A stretch of 64,000 bases of DNA from Candidatus Stoquefichus sp. SB1 (GTDB taxonomy: Bacteria > Bacillota_I > Bacilli_A > Erysipelotrichales > Coprobacillaceae), in NCBI RefSeq assembly GCF_001244545.1, contig NZ_LN852696.1, forward strand, positions 992,001 through 1,056,000. Direction: 5' to 3'. The notes beneath the pieces were generated by a model. The model saw only the letters and a list, made by a program, of their open reading frames with translations, ran no database searches and was not told the DNA's origin. A program made the translations under genes and the position numbers. This document shows positions 33,314-42,088 of the stretch, one piece after another. Positions within the stretch are counted from its first letter, which is position 1; every line of letters starts with the position of its first letter.

Positions 33314-34492
33314 ATGAATGTAACTGATTCGATAAAATATATTGGAGTTTATGATCAAGAACTTGATTTGTTTGAAGGACAATATCCACTTAGAAATGGT
33401 GTCACTTATAATTCGTATATAATTATTGATGACAAAATTGCGATTATGGATACAGTTGATCGTAGAGGTAAGGATATTTGGCTTGAGAATGTTGAAAAGG
33501 CGCTTAATGGTAGAGAACCAGATTATTTGGTTGTTTCTCATATGGAACCAGATCATGGGGCTTGTGTGCAATACATTGCTGAGAAGTTCCCAAATATGAA
33601 AATTGTTGGAAATGTAAAAACATTTGCAATGATTGATGAATATTTTGATTTAAATGAAAACACTAAGCGTGTTCAAGTTAAAGAAGGAGACACACTGCAA
33701 CTGGGTTATCATACATTACAGTTTATGATGGCGCCAATGGTTCATTGGCCAGAAGTCATGATGACTTATGAGTTGCAAGAGAAAGTTTTATTCTCAGCTG
33801 ATGCTTTTGGAACATTTGAAAAAATGTCAGAAGATGAAGCATGGGTTGAAGAAGGTAGACGTTATTATACCAATATTGTTGGTAAGTATGGTTTACAGGT
33901 CAAGAATGTTTTAAAAAAGGTAAAAAACTTAGATGTTCAAATGATTTGTCCATTGCATGGACCAGTTTTAAAAGAAGAAATCATGCAATATGTCCGTTAT
34001 TATGATTTATGGAGTACATATACACCTGAAGAAAGTGGTGTATTGATTGCTTGTGCTTCTATTCACGGTCATACGATGGAAGCAGCTCAGTTACTTAAAT
34101 CAAAATTAGAACAACAAGGTGAAACTGTTGTTTTGCGTGATTTATCAAGAATAGATGTTTCTTATGTCATTGCTGATGCATTTCATTATGATCGTCTTGT
34201 TTTGGCAGCTTCAAGTTATGATGGTGGTGTTTTCTGTCCAATGGAGCAGTTTATTCATCATTTGAAAAGCAAAAATTTTCAAAATAGACCTATAGCATTT
34301 ATTGAAAATGGAACATGGGCACCAAGTGCAGTCAAAACAATGAAAGATATCTTAGGCACTTTAAAAAACATTGATTATATGGAACCAGCAATAACTATTC
34401 GAGGAGCTTTAAAAGAACAAGATAAAGATGCTTTAGAAACAATCGCAACAACAATTATGGAAGGTGGATGTATAGATGAAATATGTGTGTGA
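33314..34492 (+). CDS. fprA: flavodiiron protein (O2/NO reductase)
   Basis: 392 aa. An N-terminal metallo-beta-lactamase-like di-iron domain with HMEPDH (H76, E78, D80, H81), MVHWPEVM and LHGPV ligands, then a C-terminal flavodoxin domain (from about residue 250: [23 protein letters not shown]). It reduces oxygen to water or NO to N2O, protecting an anaerobe. Start at 33314 by GAGGTGA spacing, six bases after another in-frame ATG. The rubredoxin gene overlaps its end and is the probable electron donor. Confidence 0.92.
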   Translation: MNVTDSIKYIGVYDQELDLFEGQYPLRNGVTYNSYIIIDDKIAIMDTVDRRGKDIWLENVEKALNGREPDYLVVSHMEPDHGACVQYIAEKFPNMKIVGNVKTFAMIDEYFDLNENTKRVQVKEGDTLQLGYHTLQFMMAPMVHWPEVMMTYELQEKVLFSADAFGTFEKMSEDEAWVEEGRRYYTNIVGKYGLQVKNVLKKVKNLDVQMICPLHGPVLKEEIMQYVRYYDLWSTYTPEESGVLIACASIHGHTMEAAQLLKSKLEQQGETVVLRDLSRIDVSYVIADAFHYDRLVLAASSYDGGVFCPMEQFIHHLKSKNFQNRPIAFIENGTWAPSAVKTMKDILGTLKNIDYMEPAITIRGALKEQDKDALETIATTIMEGGCIDEICV

Positions 34493-34637
34493 TGTATGTG
34501 GATATATTTATGATGAAGAATTAGGAGATCCTGATCAAGGGGTTGCCCCTGGAACAAAATTTGAAAATATTCCTGAAGAATGGGTTTGTCCATTATGTGG
34601 TCTAGGAACAGATGTTTTTTCTCTCATTGAAGAATAA
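34476..34637 (+). CDS. rubredoxin
   Basis: 53 aa, overlapping the 3' end of the flavodiiron gene by 17 bp in another frame. Both CxxC iron knuckles are intact: [13 protein letters not shown] and WVCPLCGLG, with the usual [10 protein letters not shown] between. It supplies electrons to the flavodiiron protein. Expression is probably coupled translationally to fprA. Confidence 0.95.
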   Translation: MKYVCDVCGYIYDEELGDPDQGVAPGTKFENIPEEWVCPLCGLGTDVFSLIEE

Positions 34638-34661
34638 TATATAAATATTAATAAAGAATTG

Positions 34662-34688
34662 ACCAAGCAGAATATGTTTGGTTTTTTT
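34662..34688 (+). terminator. intrinsic terminator after rubredoxin
   Basis: ACCAAGCA (34662-34669) pairs with TGTTTGGT (34675-34682), one wobble, then T7. Confidence 0.8.
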
Positions 34689-34703
34689 CATTAAAAAAAT
34701 GGC

Positions 34704-34732
34704 TTTACATTTTTTATTGAATATGATATATT
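34704..34732 (+). promoter_or_regulatory. marR promoter
   Basis: -35 TTTACA (34704-34709), 17 bp, extended -10 TGaTATATT (TATATT 34727-34732). The MarR operator begins one base after the -10. Confidence 0.7.
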
Positions 34733-34733
34733 A

Positions 34734-34749
34734 TGTTCGTAGCCGAACA
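34734..34749 (+). promoter_or_regulatory. MarR operator (marR promoter)
   Basis: Perfect palindrome TGTTCG-TAGC-CGAACA covering the transcription start region; a related sequence (TGTTCGTTAGCAAACA) stands at 35244-35259 before the exporter genes. The match between the two supports autoregulation plus control of the exporter. Confidence 0.65.
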
Positions 34750-34765
34750 AATAGGAAGTGAAAAC

Positions 34766-35209
34766 ATGTATAGAGACCCTGTTGGTCATAGGATTAAGAC
34801 ATTAAATAATTTAATGAAACGTGCAATGGATAAAGAGTTTGGTCATCGACCTGATCGTGCAACATTGATGCATACTTGGATTATTGGTTTTTTACAAGAC
34901 CGTGAAGATTCAAATATAGATACGTTTCAAAAAGATATAGAAGAAGAGTTTTCTATTAATCGTTCAACGACTTCAGAAATGTTAAAATTGATGTGTCAAA
35001 AAGGGATGATTGAAAGAGTTGCAGTTGCTCATGATGCCCGTTTAAAGAAAATTGTTTTAACAGAGCAAAGTCGAGAGTTTAATGCCCGTATGTCTCGCCA
35101 AATGGAACATATACATGATCGCTTAGTTGATGGTTTAACCGAGTCAGAAATTGAATGTTTTATCAATATTTCGGATAAGCTTATTCATAATATAAAGAAT
35201 GCACTATAA
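34766..35209 (+). CDS. MarR-family transcriptional regulator
   Basis: 147 aa winged-helix dimer. Recognition region NRSTTSEMLKLMCQKGMIERV and wing AHDARLKKIVLTEQ are typical. ATG 34766 behind AGGAAGTG is the start, not the earlier frame that runs through the operator. It sits upstream of a heterodimeric multidrug-type ABC exporter and shares an operator motif with it, so it probably represses the exporter until a ligand binds. Confidence 0.87.
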   Translation: MYRDPVGHRIKTLNNLMKRAMDKEFGHRPDRATLMHTWIIGFLQDREDSNIDTFQKDIEEEFSINRSTTSEMLKLMCQKGMIERVAVAHDARLKKIVLTEQSREFNARMSRQMEHIHDRLVDGLTESEIECFINISDKLIHNIKNAL

Positions 35210-35233
35210 AATCAGGATAATCCTGATTTTTAT
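35210..35233 (+). terminator. intrinsic terminator between marR and the ABC genes
   Basis: AATCAGGA (35210-35217), loop TAA, TCCTGATT (35221-35228), then T run; it partly uncouples marR from the exporter. Confidence 0.7.
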
Positions 35234-35243
35234 TCAATTATAT

Positions 35244-35259
35244 TGTTCGTTAGCAAACA
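35244..35259 (+). promoter_or_regulatory. second putative MarR operator, before the ABC exporter genes
   Basis: TGTTCGTTAGCAAACA shares TGTTCG and TAGC and the AACA end with the operator at 34734 but is less symmetrical. A -10-like TATATT (35239-35244) directly precedes it, the same arrangement as at marR. Confidence 0.55.
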
Positions 35260-35296
35260 GTTTGGTTACGTACTAAATAAAAGAAAGGATGATCTT

Positions 35297-37027
35297 ATGA
35301 TTAAAACTTTAATGAAACAAATTAAAGAATATAAAAAATCCTCTTTAGCAACTATATTCTTTGCTGTTATTGAGGTCGTTCTTGAAATTATTATTCCATT
35401 ATTAATGGCAAGTTTAATTGATAAAGGGATAGAAGCTCAGAATATGGATGCAGTTATTCAATATGGTGCATTTATGTTTGGTATAGCTATTTGTACTTTA
35501 CTGTTAGGTTTTTTGGCAGGAAAATATGCTGCAAAGTCTTCAACTGGATTTGCTGCAAATTTAAGAGATGCAATGTATACAAATATTCAAACATTTGCAT
35601 TTTCTAACATTGATAAATACAGTACAGCAGGATTGGTGACACGTTTAACAACTGATGTTACTAATGTTCAAATTGCTTATCAGATGATTATTCGTATGTG
35701 TATTCGTGCACCAATGAGTTTGATTTGTGCTTTAGCAATGGCTTTAATGATTAATGTTGAATTAAGTATGATTTTTGTTGGTGCCATTGTTTTCTTAGTC
35801 ATTATACTTGGAATCATTATGTATAAAGCTATGCATTATTTTAATGAAGTTTTTCCTAAATATGATGATTTAAACGAAAGTGTTCAAGAAAATGTTGTTG
35901 GTATTCGTGTTGTTAAATCATTTGTGAGAGAAAAACATGAGAATGAAAAATTTAAAAAAGCAGCACAAAGTATTTATAAAATGTTTGTGAAAGCTGAAGG
36001 TATCTTAGCTTTTAATAATCCTGCTATGATGTGTGCAGTATATAGCTGTATCTTATTATTGTCATGGTTAGGTGCAAAAAGTGTTGTTGCTGGAAATTTA
36101 ACAACAGGAGAGTTAACAAGCTTATTTAGTTATACAATGAATATTTTAATGTCATTAATGATGTTGTCTATGGCTTTTGTCATGATTACTATGTCACTTG
36201 CTTCAGCAAGACGTATTGTGGAAGTCATTAATGAAAAATCTGACCTTGTATCTCCACCTCAAGCTTTGACTTCAGTCAAAGATGGTTCTATTGATTTTAA
36301 TAAAGTGACTTTTTCTTATAAACATGGTGATGGTGAACCTGTTTTAAGAGATGTTGAATTGCATATTCATAGTGGTGAAACAATTGGGATTATTGGTGGA
36401 ACTGGAAGTGCAAAAAGTAGTCTTGTGAATTTAATTAGTCGTCTTTATGATGTTGAATCAGGTAGTGTTTGTGTTGGCGGTGAAGATGTTCGCTTTTATG
36501 ATTTAGAAGTTTTAAGAGATGAAGTTGCAGTTGTTTTACAAAACAATGTTCTATTTAGTGGAACAATCCTTCAAAATTTAAGATGGGGAAATGAATCTGC
36601 CACATTAGAAGAATGTCAGGATGCCTGTCGTTTGGCTTGTGCTGATGAATTTATTCAAAGATTTGAAGATGGTTATAATACTTATATTGAACAAGGTGGA
36701 ACAAATGTGTCTGGAGGACAAAAGCAACGTTTATGTATTGCTAGAGCATTATTAAAGAAACCTAAAATTTTAATTTTAGATGATTCAACAAGTGCTGTAG
36801 ATACAGCTACAGATGCCAGTATTCAAAAATCATTTGAAGAACGTATTCCAGATACAACAAAATTAATTATATCTCAACGTATTTCAAGTGTTCAAAGTGC
36901 TGATCGTATTATTGTTTTGAATGATGGTATTGTGGATGGCTTTGATACACATGAAAATTTATTAGCTGGAAATGAAATTTATCAAACAATTTATGAAACA
37001 CAAATGAAAGGGAAGGAGGAAGCTTAA
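35297..37027 (+). CDS. heterodimeric ABC exporter, subunit with degenerate ATP site
   Basis: 576 aa: six-helix transmembrane domain (1-320) and nucleotide-binding domain (330-576). Walker A GGTGSAKSS, signature VSGGQKQRL, Walker B ILILDDSTSAVD, in which aspartate replaces the catalytic glutamate, and H-loop changed to Q (ISQRIS). This is the normal non-hydrolysing half of a heterodimeric exporter. Start at 35297. Its stop overlaps the partner gene by one base. Substrate unknown; MarR control suggests drug or metabolite efflux. Confidence 0.9.
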   Translation: MIKTLMKQIKEYKKSSLATIFFAVIEVVLEIIIPLLMASLIDKGIEAQNMDAVIQYGAFMFGIAICTLLLGFLAGKYAAKSSTGFAANLRDAMYTNIQTFAFSNIDKYSTAGLVTRLTTDVTNVQIAYQMIIRMCIRAPMSLICALAMALMINVELSMIFVGAIVFLVIILGIIMYKAMHYFNEVFPKYDDLNESVQENVVGIRVVKSFVREKHENEKFKKAAQSIYKMFVKAEGILAFNNPAMMCAVYSCILLLSWLGAKSVVAGNLTTGELTSLFSYTMNILMSLMMLSMAFVMITMSLASARRIVEVINEKSDLVSPPQALTSVKDGSIDFNKVTFSYKHGDGEPVLRDVELHIHSGETIGIIGGTGSAKSSLVNLISRLYDVESGSVCVGGEDVRFYDLEVLRDEVAVVLQNNVLFSGTILQNLRWGNESATLEECQDACRLACADEFIQRFEDGYNTYIEQGGTNVSGGQKQRLCIARALLKKPKILILDDSTSAVDTATDASIQKSFEERIPDTTKLIISQRISSVQSADRIIVLNDGIVDGFDTHENLLAGNEIYQTIYETQMKGKEEA

Positions 37028-38880
37028 TGAAAAAGCAAAATGTATTAATGCGTTTATTAAAAGATATTTTTAAACAATATAAGATCCATTTGATTATTGT
37101 TTTTATTTGTATTATTGGAAATGCTTTTGCAACAGTACAAGGAACATTATTTATGCAGGTTTTAATAGATGATTATATTATTCCTTTGATTGGAAATCCT
37201 CATCCTGATTTTAGTGGTTTATTTCAAGCTTTAATACGTGTAGGATGTTTCTTTGGTTTTGGTGTTGTATGTGCTTATTCATTTAACCGTATTATGGTTT
37301 CTGTTACTCAAGGATATTTAAGACATTTAAGAATTCAATTATTTGAACATATGGAGTCTTTACCTATTCGTTATTTTGATAGAACATCACATGGTGATAT
37401 TATGTCAGTCTATACAAATGATACAGATACACTTAGACAATTAATTAGTCAATCGATCCCACAATTAGTATCAAGTGCTATTACAATTGTTACTGTCTTT
37501 ATATCTATGCTGACTTTAAGTTTACCTTTAACAGGAGTAAGTCTTATCATGTTGTGTGTTATGATGTTTATATCTCGTAAACTGGGAAGTTTATCTGGTC
37601 ATTATTTTGTACAGCAACAAAATGATTTAGGGAAAGTCAATGGATATATTGAAGAGATGATTTCTGGTCAAAAAGTAGTAAAGGTCTTTAATTATGAAGA
37701 TAAAGCAATTGAAGGCTTTAGAAAAATGAATGGTGAGTTGCGAGAAAGTGCTTATCAAGCCAATAAATTTGCTAATATCTTAATGCCAGTTACAGTGCAA
37801 ACAGGAAACATATCTTATATTATTTGTGCAATCATTGGGGCGGTATTAAGTTTAAGTGGCTATGCTGGGATAACGATAGGAACATTAGTATCATTTTTAA
37901 CTTTAAATAAAAACTTTAATCAGCCAGTTGGTCAAATTTCACAACAGATCAATAGTGTTGCAATGGCACAAGCAGGAGCAAAACGTATTTTTGATTTATT
38001 GGATCAAAAAAGTGAAGTTGATGAAGGTGTTGTCACTCTATGCCGTGTGAAATATGAGAATTCTAAGATGATTGAAACGAATGAAAGAACTGGTCATTGG
38101 GCATGGCGTCATCCTCGTAGCAATGGAGAAGTTGAACTTGTTCCAATGCAAGGAGATATACGTCTTGAAAATGTTGATTTTGGTTATTTTGATGATCGAA
38201 TGGTTTTACATGATGTCAGTGTTTTTGCTTCTCCTGGTGAAAAGATTGCTTTTGTTGGAGCAACAGGAGCAGGGAAAACAACGATTACAAACTTAATTAA
38301 TCGTTTTTATGATATTCAAAAGGGAACAATCACATATGATGGTATTGATATTAAACTGATTAAAAAAGATGATTTAAGACGTTCTTTAGGTGTGGTTTTA
38401 CAAGATACTCATTTATTTACAGGTACAATTATGGATAATATCCGCTATGGACGATTAGATGCAACTGACGAAGAATGTATTGCGGCGGCTAAGCTAGCGA
38501 ATGCAGATATGTTTATTAAACATTTACCTGAAGGTTATCAAACAATGCTGACAGGTGATGGAAATCATTTATCACAAGGTCAAAGACAGTTATTGGCAAT
38601 TGCCAGAGCAGCAGTCGCTAATCCACCTGCTTTGATTTTAGATGAAGCAACCTCTTCGATTGATTCTCGTACAGAAAAACTTGTTCAAAGTGGAATGGAT
38701 AAATTGATGGAAGGAAGAACAACATTAGTGATTGCGCATCGTTTATCAACAATCAAAAATAGTGATTGTATTATGGTTTTGGAACAAGGGCATATTATTG
38801 AACGTGGTAATCATGAATCTTTAATGAAAGAAAAAGGAAAATATTATCAGTTATATACAGGAGCTATTGAAATGGATTAA
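37027..38880 (+). CDS. heterodimeric ABC exporter, catalytic subunit
   Basis: 617 aa with transmembrane and nucleotide-binding domains fused. Canonical ATPase motifs: Walker A GATGAGKTT, signature LSQGQRQLL, Walker B LILDEATSSID with the catalytic glutamate, H-loop AHRLST. An insert of about 40 residues between the two domains (around 340-375, NERTGHWAWRHPRSN) is longer than usual. Forms the exporter with the preceding subunit. Confidence 0.92.
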   Translation: MKKQNVLMRLLKDIFKQYKIHLIIVFICIIGNAFATVQGTLFMQVLIDDYIIPLIGNPHPDFSGLFQALIRVGCFFGFGVVCAYSFNRIMVSVTQGYLRHLRIQLFEHMESLPIRYFDRTSHGDIMSVYTNDTDTLRQLISQSIPQLVSSAITIVTVFISMLTLSLPLTGVSLIMLCVMMFISRKLGSLSGHYFVQQQNDLGKVNGYIEEMISGQKVVKVFNYEDKAIEGFRKMNGELRESAYQANKFANILMPVTVQTGNISYIICAIIGAVLSLSGYAGITIGTLVSFLTLNKNFNQPVGQISQQINSVAMAQAGAKRIFDLLDQKSEVDEGVVTLCRVKYENSKMIETNERTGHWAWRHPRSNGEVELVPMQGDIRLENVDFGYFDDRMVLHDVSVFASPGEKIAFVGATGAGKTTITNLINRFYDIQKGTITYDGIDIKLIKKDDLRRSLGVVLQDTHLFTGTIMDNIRYGRLDATDEECIAAAKLANADMFIKHLPEGYQTMLTGDGNHLSQGQRQLLAIARAAVANPPALILDEATSSIDSRTEKLVQSGMDKLMEGRTTLVIAHRLSTIKNSDCIMVLEQGHIIERGNHESLMKEKGKYYQLYTGAIEMD

Positions 38881-38899
38881 GGTCGTAAGACCTTTTTTC
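38879..38899 (+). terminator. intrinsic terminator after the exporter genes
   Basis: AAGGTC (38879-38884), GTAA loop, GACCTT (38889-38894), T run. It overlaps the stop codon. Confidence 0.8.
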
Positions 38900-38903
38900 T
38901 TTG

Positions 38904-38932
38904 TTGATAAATAAGTAAGGCTGTGATAGACT
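38904..38932 (+). promoter_or_regulatory. topB promoter
   Basis: -35 TTGATA (38904-38909), 17 bp, extended -10 TGaTAGACT (38924-38932), followed by a palindromic CTATATATAG (38936-38945). Closely parallels the trxA promoter at 41189. Confidence 0.6.
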
Positions 38933-38961
38933 CAATCTATATATAGAAAAGAGGTAATGAG

Positions 38962-41145
38962 ATGTCAAAAATATTAGTTTTAGCAGAAAAACCATCTGTG
39001 GGTAAAGATATAGCAAGAGTTTTAAAATGTCATCAGAAATTAAATGGAGCATTGGAAGGAAATCAATATATTGTCACTTGGGCATTGGGTCATTTGGTGA
39101 CTTTAGCAGATCCAGAAAAATATGATAAACGATATAAAAATTGGAATTTAAATGATTTGCCAATTATGCCTGAACGTATGTCATTGGTGGTTATTCATCA
39201 AACAGGGAAACAATATAATGCTGTCAAAACACAAATGTTAAGAAATGATGTATCTTCAATTGTTATTGCAACGGATGCAGGACGTGAAGGAGAATTGGTT
39301 GCACGTTGGATTATTCAAAAAGCAGGAGTTAAAAAACCATTAAAGCGTTTATGGATATCATCAGTAACAGATAAAGCCATTCAAGATGGTTTTAAGCATT
39401 TAAAAGATGCAAAAGAATATGAAGCTTTATTTTATAGTGCTTATAGTCGCAGTGTTGCTGATTGGTTAGTTGGTATTAATGCAACACGTGCTTTGACTTG
39501 TAAATATAACGCACAACTCGCATGTGGGAGAGTCCAAACACCAACTTTGGCTATGATTGCTGCTCAGGAAGATAAAATTCGTCAATTTAAACCTAGGGAT
39601 TTTTATGGCATTCAAATCAAAACTGATGGAATGATATGGACATGGAGAACTCAAAAAAACGAAACACATCTTTTTGATGAAGAAAAAGTTGATCACATGA
39701 TAGAGGATTTACAAAATCACTCATTTCAAGTCACAGATATTCAAAAGAAAGCAAAAAAGAAATATTCACCCCAACTCTATGATTTAACAGAATTACAAAG
39801 AGATGCTAATAAAATATATGGATATTCTGCAAAAGAAACATTATCCATCATGCAAAATTTATACGAATATCACAAACTACTGACATATCCTCGAACAGAT
39901 TCACGTTACCTAACAGATGATATTGTTCCAACTTTAAAAGAACGTTTAGAAGCATCATTAGGAGGACATCATGATAATACGATTCAAAAGATTCTTGCAA
40001 AACCTATTCAAAAACAATCTCACTATGTTAATAATAGTAAAGTCAGTGATCACCATGCAATCATACCAACTGAACAGCCTGCCTATTTAGGAGAACTTAA
40101 TGATAGTGAATTAAAAATTTATGAATTGGTCTTAAAAAGGTTTTTAGCAGTATTATTACCACCATATGAATATGAACAAACCACATTAACTGCAACAATT
40201 GCTCATCAGTCTTTTTATGCCTCTGGGAAAATAGAAAAAGCTTTAGGCTGGAAAGAAGTTTATGGCCATATTGAAGAAGATGAGGATGATCTTTCACAAA
40301 CTTTACCTGCTGTAAAAAATGGTGAGTATTTGAAAATAACAGATATGAAAAAAACCAGAGGGCAAACACAACCACCAGCTTATTTCAATGAAGCTTCTTT
40401 GTTGTCAGCAATGGAAAATCCAGTGCGTTATATGAGCGGAACTTCACAGGAATTAAATAAAACGCTCATTCATACAGGTGGTCTTGGAACTGTCGCAACA
40501 AGAGCTGATATTATTGAGAAATTATTCAATACTTTCTTAATTGAAAAACGTGGGCAAGACATTCATGTAACACAAAAAGGCCGTCAATTATTAAATCTTG
40601 TTCCTCATGACCTATGTTCACCAGAATTAACAGCGAAATGGGAAAGTGAACTTGCTTTAATTGCCAAAAGAAAGAAACATTCACAGGAATTTATTAAAGA
40701 AATACGTCAATATACAACACAAATCATTGATGAAATTGAAAACAGTGATGCTCAATTTAAACATGATAACCTAACGACCAAAAAATGTCCTGAATGTGGA
40801 GAATTGTTACTAGAAGTCAATGGTAAAAAAGGAAAAATGCTTGTGTGTTCATCACGAGAATGTCATTATAAAGAGAGTTTATCGATTGTAACAAATGCCC
40901 GCTGTCCTCAGTGTCATAAAAAATTAGAACTGGTTGGCAAAGGTGAAAAGCAGATGTTTGTTTGTAAAACATGCGGATATCGTATAAGTATGAAAGCTTT
41001 CCAAAAAGAACGCAATGAAAGAAAAACAGCAGCTGGACGAAGTGATGTTAAAAAGTATTTACAAAAACAACAAAAAGAAAAACAAACAAGTGTTGAAGAT
41101 TCTCCTTTTGCAGCATTATTGAATTTAAAAGATCAGTTAAAATAG
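38962..41145 (+). CDS. topB: DNA topoisomerase III
   Basis: 727 aa type IA topoisomerase. The N-terminal TOPRIM domain starts ILVLAEKPSVGKDIARVL with acidic ATDAGREGE; the catalytic tyrosine is Y309 in LLTYPRTDSRYL. The C-terminus has two zinc-ribbon-like motifs (CPECGELLLEV with CSSREC; CPQCHKKLE with CKTCGY). It decatenates and relaxes single-stranded-region DNA in replication and repair. GAGGTAATGAG precedes ATG 38962. Confidence 0.93.
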   Translation: MSKILVLAEKPSVGKDIARVLKCHQKLNGALEGNQYIVTWALGHLVTLADPEKYDKRYKNWNLNDLPIMPERMSLVVIHQTGKQYNAVKTQMLRNDVSSIVIATDAGREGELVARWIIQKAGVKKPLKRLWISSVTDKAIQDGFKHLKDAKEYEALFYSAYSRSVADWLVGINATRALTCKYNAQLACGRVQTPTLAMIAAQEDKIRQFKPRDFYGIQIKTDGMIWTWRTQKNETHLFDEEKVDHMIEDLQNHSFQVTDIQKKAKKKYSPQLYDLTELQRDANKIYGYSAKETLSIMQNLYEYHKLLTYPRTDSRYLTDDIVPTLKERLEASLGGHHDNTIQKILAKPIQKQSHYVNNSKVSDHHAIIPTEQPAYLGELNDSELKIYELVLKRFLAVLLPPYEYEQTTLTATIAHQSFYASGKIEKALGWKEVYGHIEEDEDDLSQTLPAVKNGEYLKITDMKKTRGQTQPPAYFNEASLLSAMENPVRYMSGTSQELNKTLIHTGGLGTVATRADIIEKLFNTFLIEKRGQDIHVTQKGRQLLNLVPHDLCSPELTAKWESELALIAKRKKHSQEFIKEIRQYTTQIIDEIENSDAQFKHDNLTTKKCPECGELLLEVNGKKGKMLVCSSRECHYKESLSIVTNARCPQCHKKLELVGKGEKQMFVCKTCGYRISMKAFQKERNERKTAAGRSDVKKYLQKQQKEKQTSVEDSPFAALLNLKDQLK

Positions 41146-41188
41146 TTTCATGATATTTGGAAATATTTGTGATATCCAAGCACATTCG

Positions 41189-41217
41189 TTGAAAAATAAC
41201 ATAGTCTATGATAGACT
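41189..41217 (+). promoter_or_regulatory. promoter of the second thioredoxin gene, with overlapping palindromes
   Basis: -35 TTGAAA (41189-41194), 17 bp, extended -10 TGaTAGACT (to 41217). A perfect 15-bp palindrome AGTCTATgATAGACT (41203-41217) overlaps the -10, and CTGTAT-6-ATACAG (41218-41235) follows at once. Confidence 0.6.
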
Positions 41218-41269
41218 CTGTATAGATTGATACAGAAGTATCATAATAGAGAGTGAAAGGATGATAAAT

Positions 41270-41578
41270 ATGTCAAATGTAATACATGCAAATAGTAGTG
41301 AATTTAATGATGTCATTGCCAATAATGAATTGGTTTTTGTGGATTTCTTTGCTCAATGGTGTGGACCATGTAAAATGTTAGCACCTAGCATTGAAAAATT
41401 AGCTGATGAACATCCAGAAGCAAAAGTTTTAAAAGTTGATGTTGATCAGGAAAATGCTTTAGCAATGCAATTTGGAGTTCAATCTATTCCAACTTTAATT
41501 GTGTTTAAAAATGGTCAACCAGCATCTCGTCAAATGGGATTCATGCCTTATGAAGCATTAGAACAAATGTTAAAATAA
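41270..41578 (+). CDS. trxA: thioredoxin (second copy)
   Basis: 102 aa with FFAQWCGPCKML and the cis-proline of SIPTLIVFK. Similar in the active-site half to the thioredoxin at 25248 (SIEKLADEHPEAKV is almost shared). Expressed alone from its own promoter, so it is probably the general cytosolic thioredoxin. ATG 41270 preferred over 41261 for ribosome-site spacing (AAAGGATG). Confidence 0.92.
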   Translation: MSNVIHANSSEFNDVIANNELVFVDFFAQWCGPCKMLAPSIEKLADEHPEAKVLKVDVDQENALAMQFGVQSIPTLIVFKNGQPASRQMGFMPYEALEQMLK

Positions 41579-41589
41579 AGTGATATTTG

Positions 41590-41619
41590 AAACGGTATAG
41601 TTTGCTATATCGTTTTTTT
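41590..41619 (+). terminator. intrinsic terminator after the second thioredoxin gene
   Basis: AAACGGTATAG (41590-41600) with CTATATCGTTT (41605-41615), one wobble, then T run. Confidence 0.78.
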
Positions 41620-41627
41620 GTATAATT

Positions 41628-41651
41628 AAAAAAGCAAGGAATTAACCTTGC
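41628..41651 (-). terminator. intrinsic terminator for the rsmF-like/HD operon
   Basis: GCAAGG (41634-41639) with CCTTGC (41646-41651); on the minus strand six T follow. It overlaps the stop codon of the HD gene. Confidence 0.75.
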
Positions 41652-42088
41652 TGAAGAAGTCTTTTTAAACGCATTTGTGAAGCTGTTTTCAAAATGATAT
41701 CAGGTTCATTGAGATATTGGGCTAAAACATCTGCATCTTTTAACAGTTCACTATACTCATCATCAATATGTTCTTTATGACTGTGTAAAGCAATCGCATT
41801 TAAAATGATTTGTTTTTCTGAATCATTGAATTCATTTAATAAAGAAGTTAACATTTCACTGCTTCTTTTTGCATGTTCAAATGAAGAATGATGAATAAAT
41901 TGAGCATAGTCATGAAATAAGCCGATAATTGCAGCCAATTCAATATTCAATCCTCTTTCTAAGGCAAGTTTTTGGCATAATGAAGAAACAGCAAGACTGT
42001 GAAAATAAGCTCTTTGTTTATAAATACCATGTGTTTTCTCTTCAATAGTTTGATAAAAAATATCTTTTAAATTCTCATATCGATTCAT
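41642..42088 (-). CDS. HD-domain phosphohydrolase
   Basis: 148 aa. Metal ligands of the HD fold: a histidine in YFHSLAVSSL, the HD pair in GLFHDYAQF, and a late aspartate in LLKDADVLAQYL. A single-domain member likely to hydrolyse a small phosphorylated metabolite or nucleotide; substrate unknown. Overlaps the upstream methyltransferase gene by 4 bp (ATGA), forming a two-gene operon. Confidence 0.8.
   Translation of the reverse strand: MNRYENLKDIFYQTIEEKTHGIYKQRAYFHSLAVSSLCQKLALERGLNIELAAIIGLFHDYAQFIHHSSFEHAKRSSEMLTSLLNEFNDSEKQIILNAIALHSHKEHIDDEYSELLKDADVLAQYLNEPDIILKTASQMRLKRLLQQG

Noticed and set aside
35297-37027. Broken ABC ATPase because the Walker B glutamate is Asp and the H-loop His is Gln
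   Set aside because: This is the usual degenerate half of a heterodimeric exporter; the partner at 37027 has all canonical residues.
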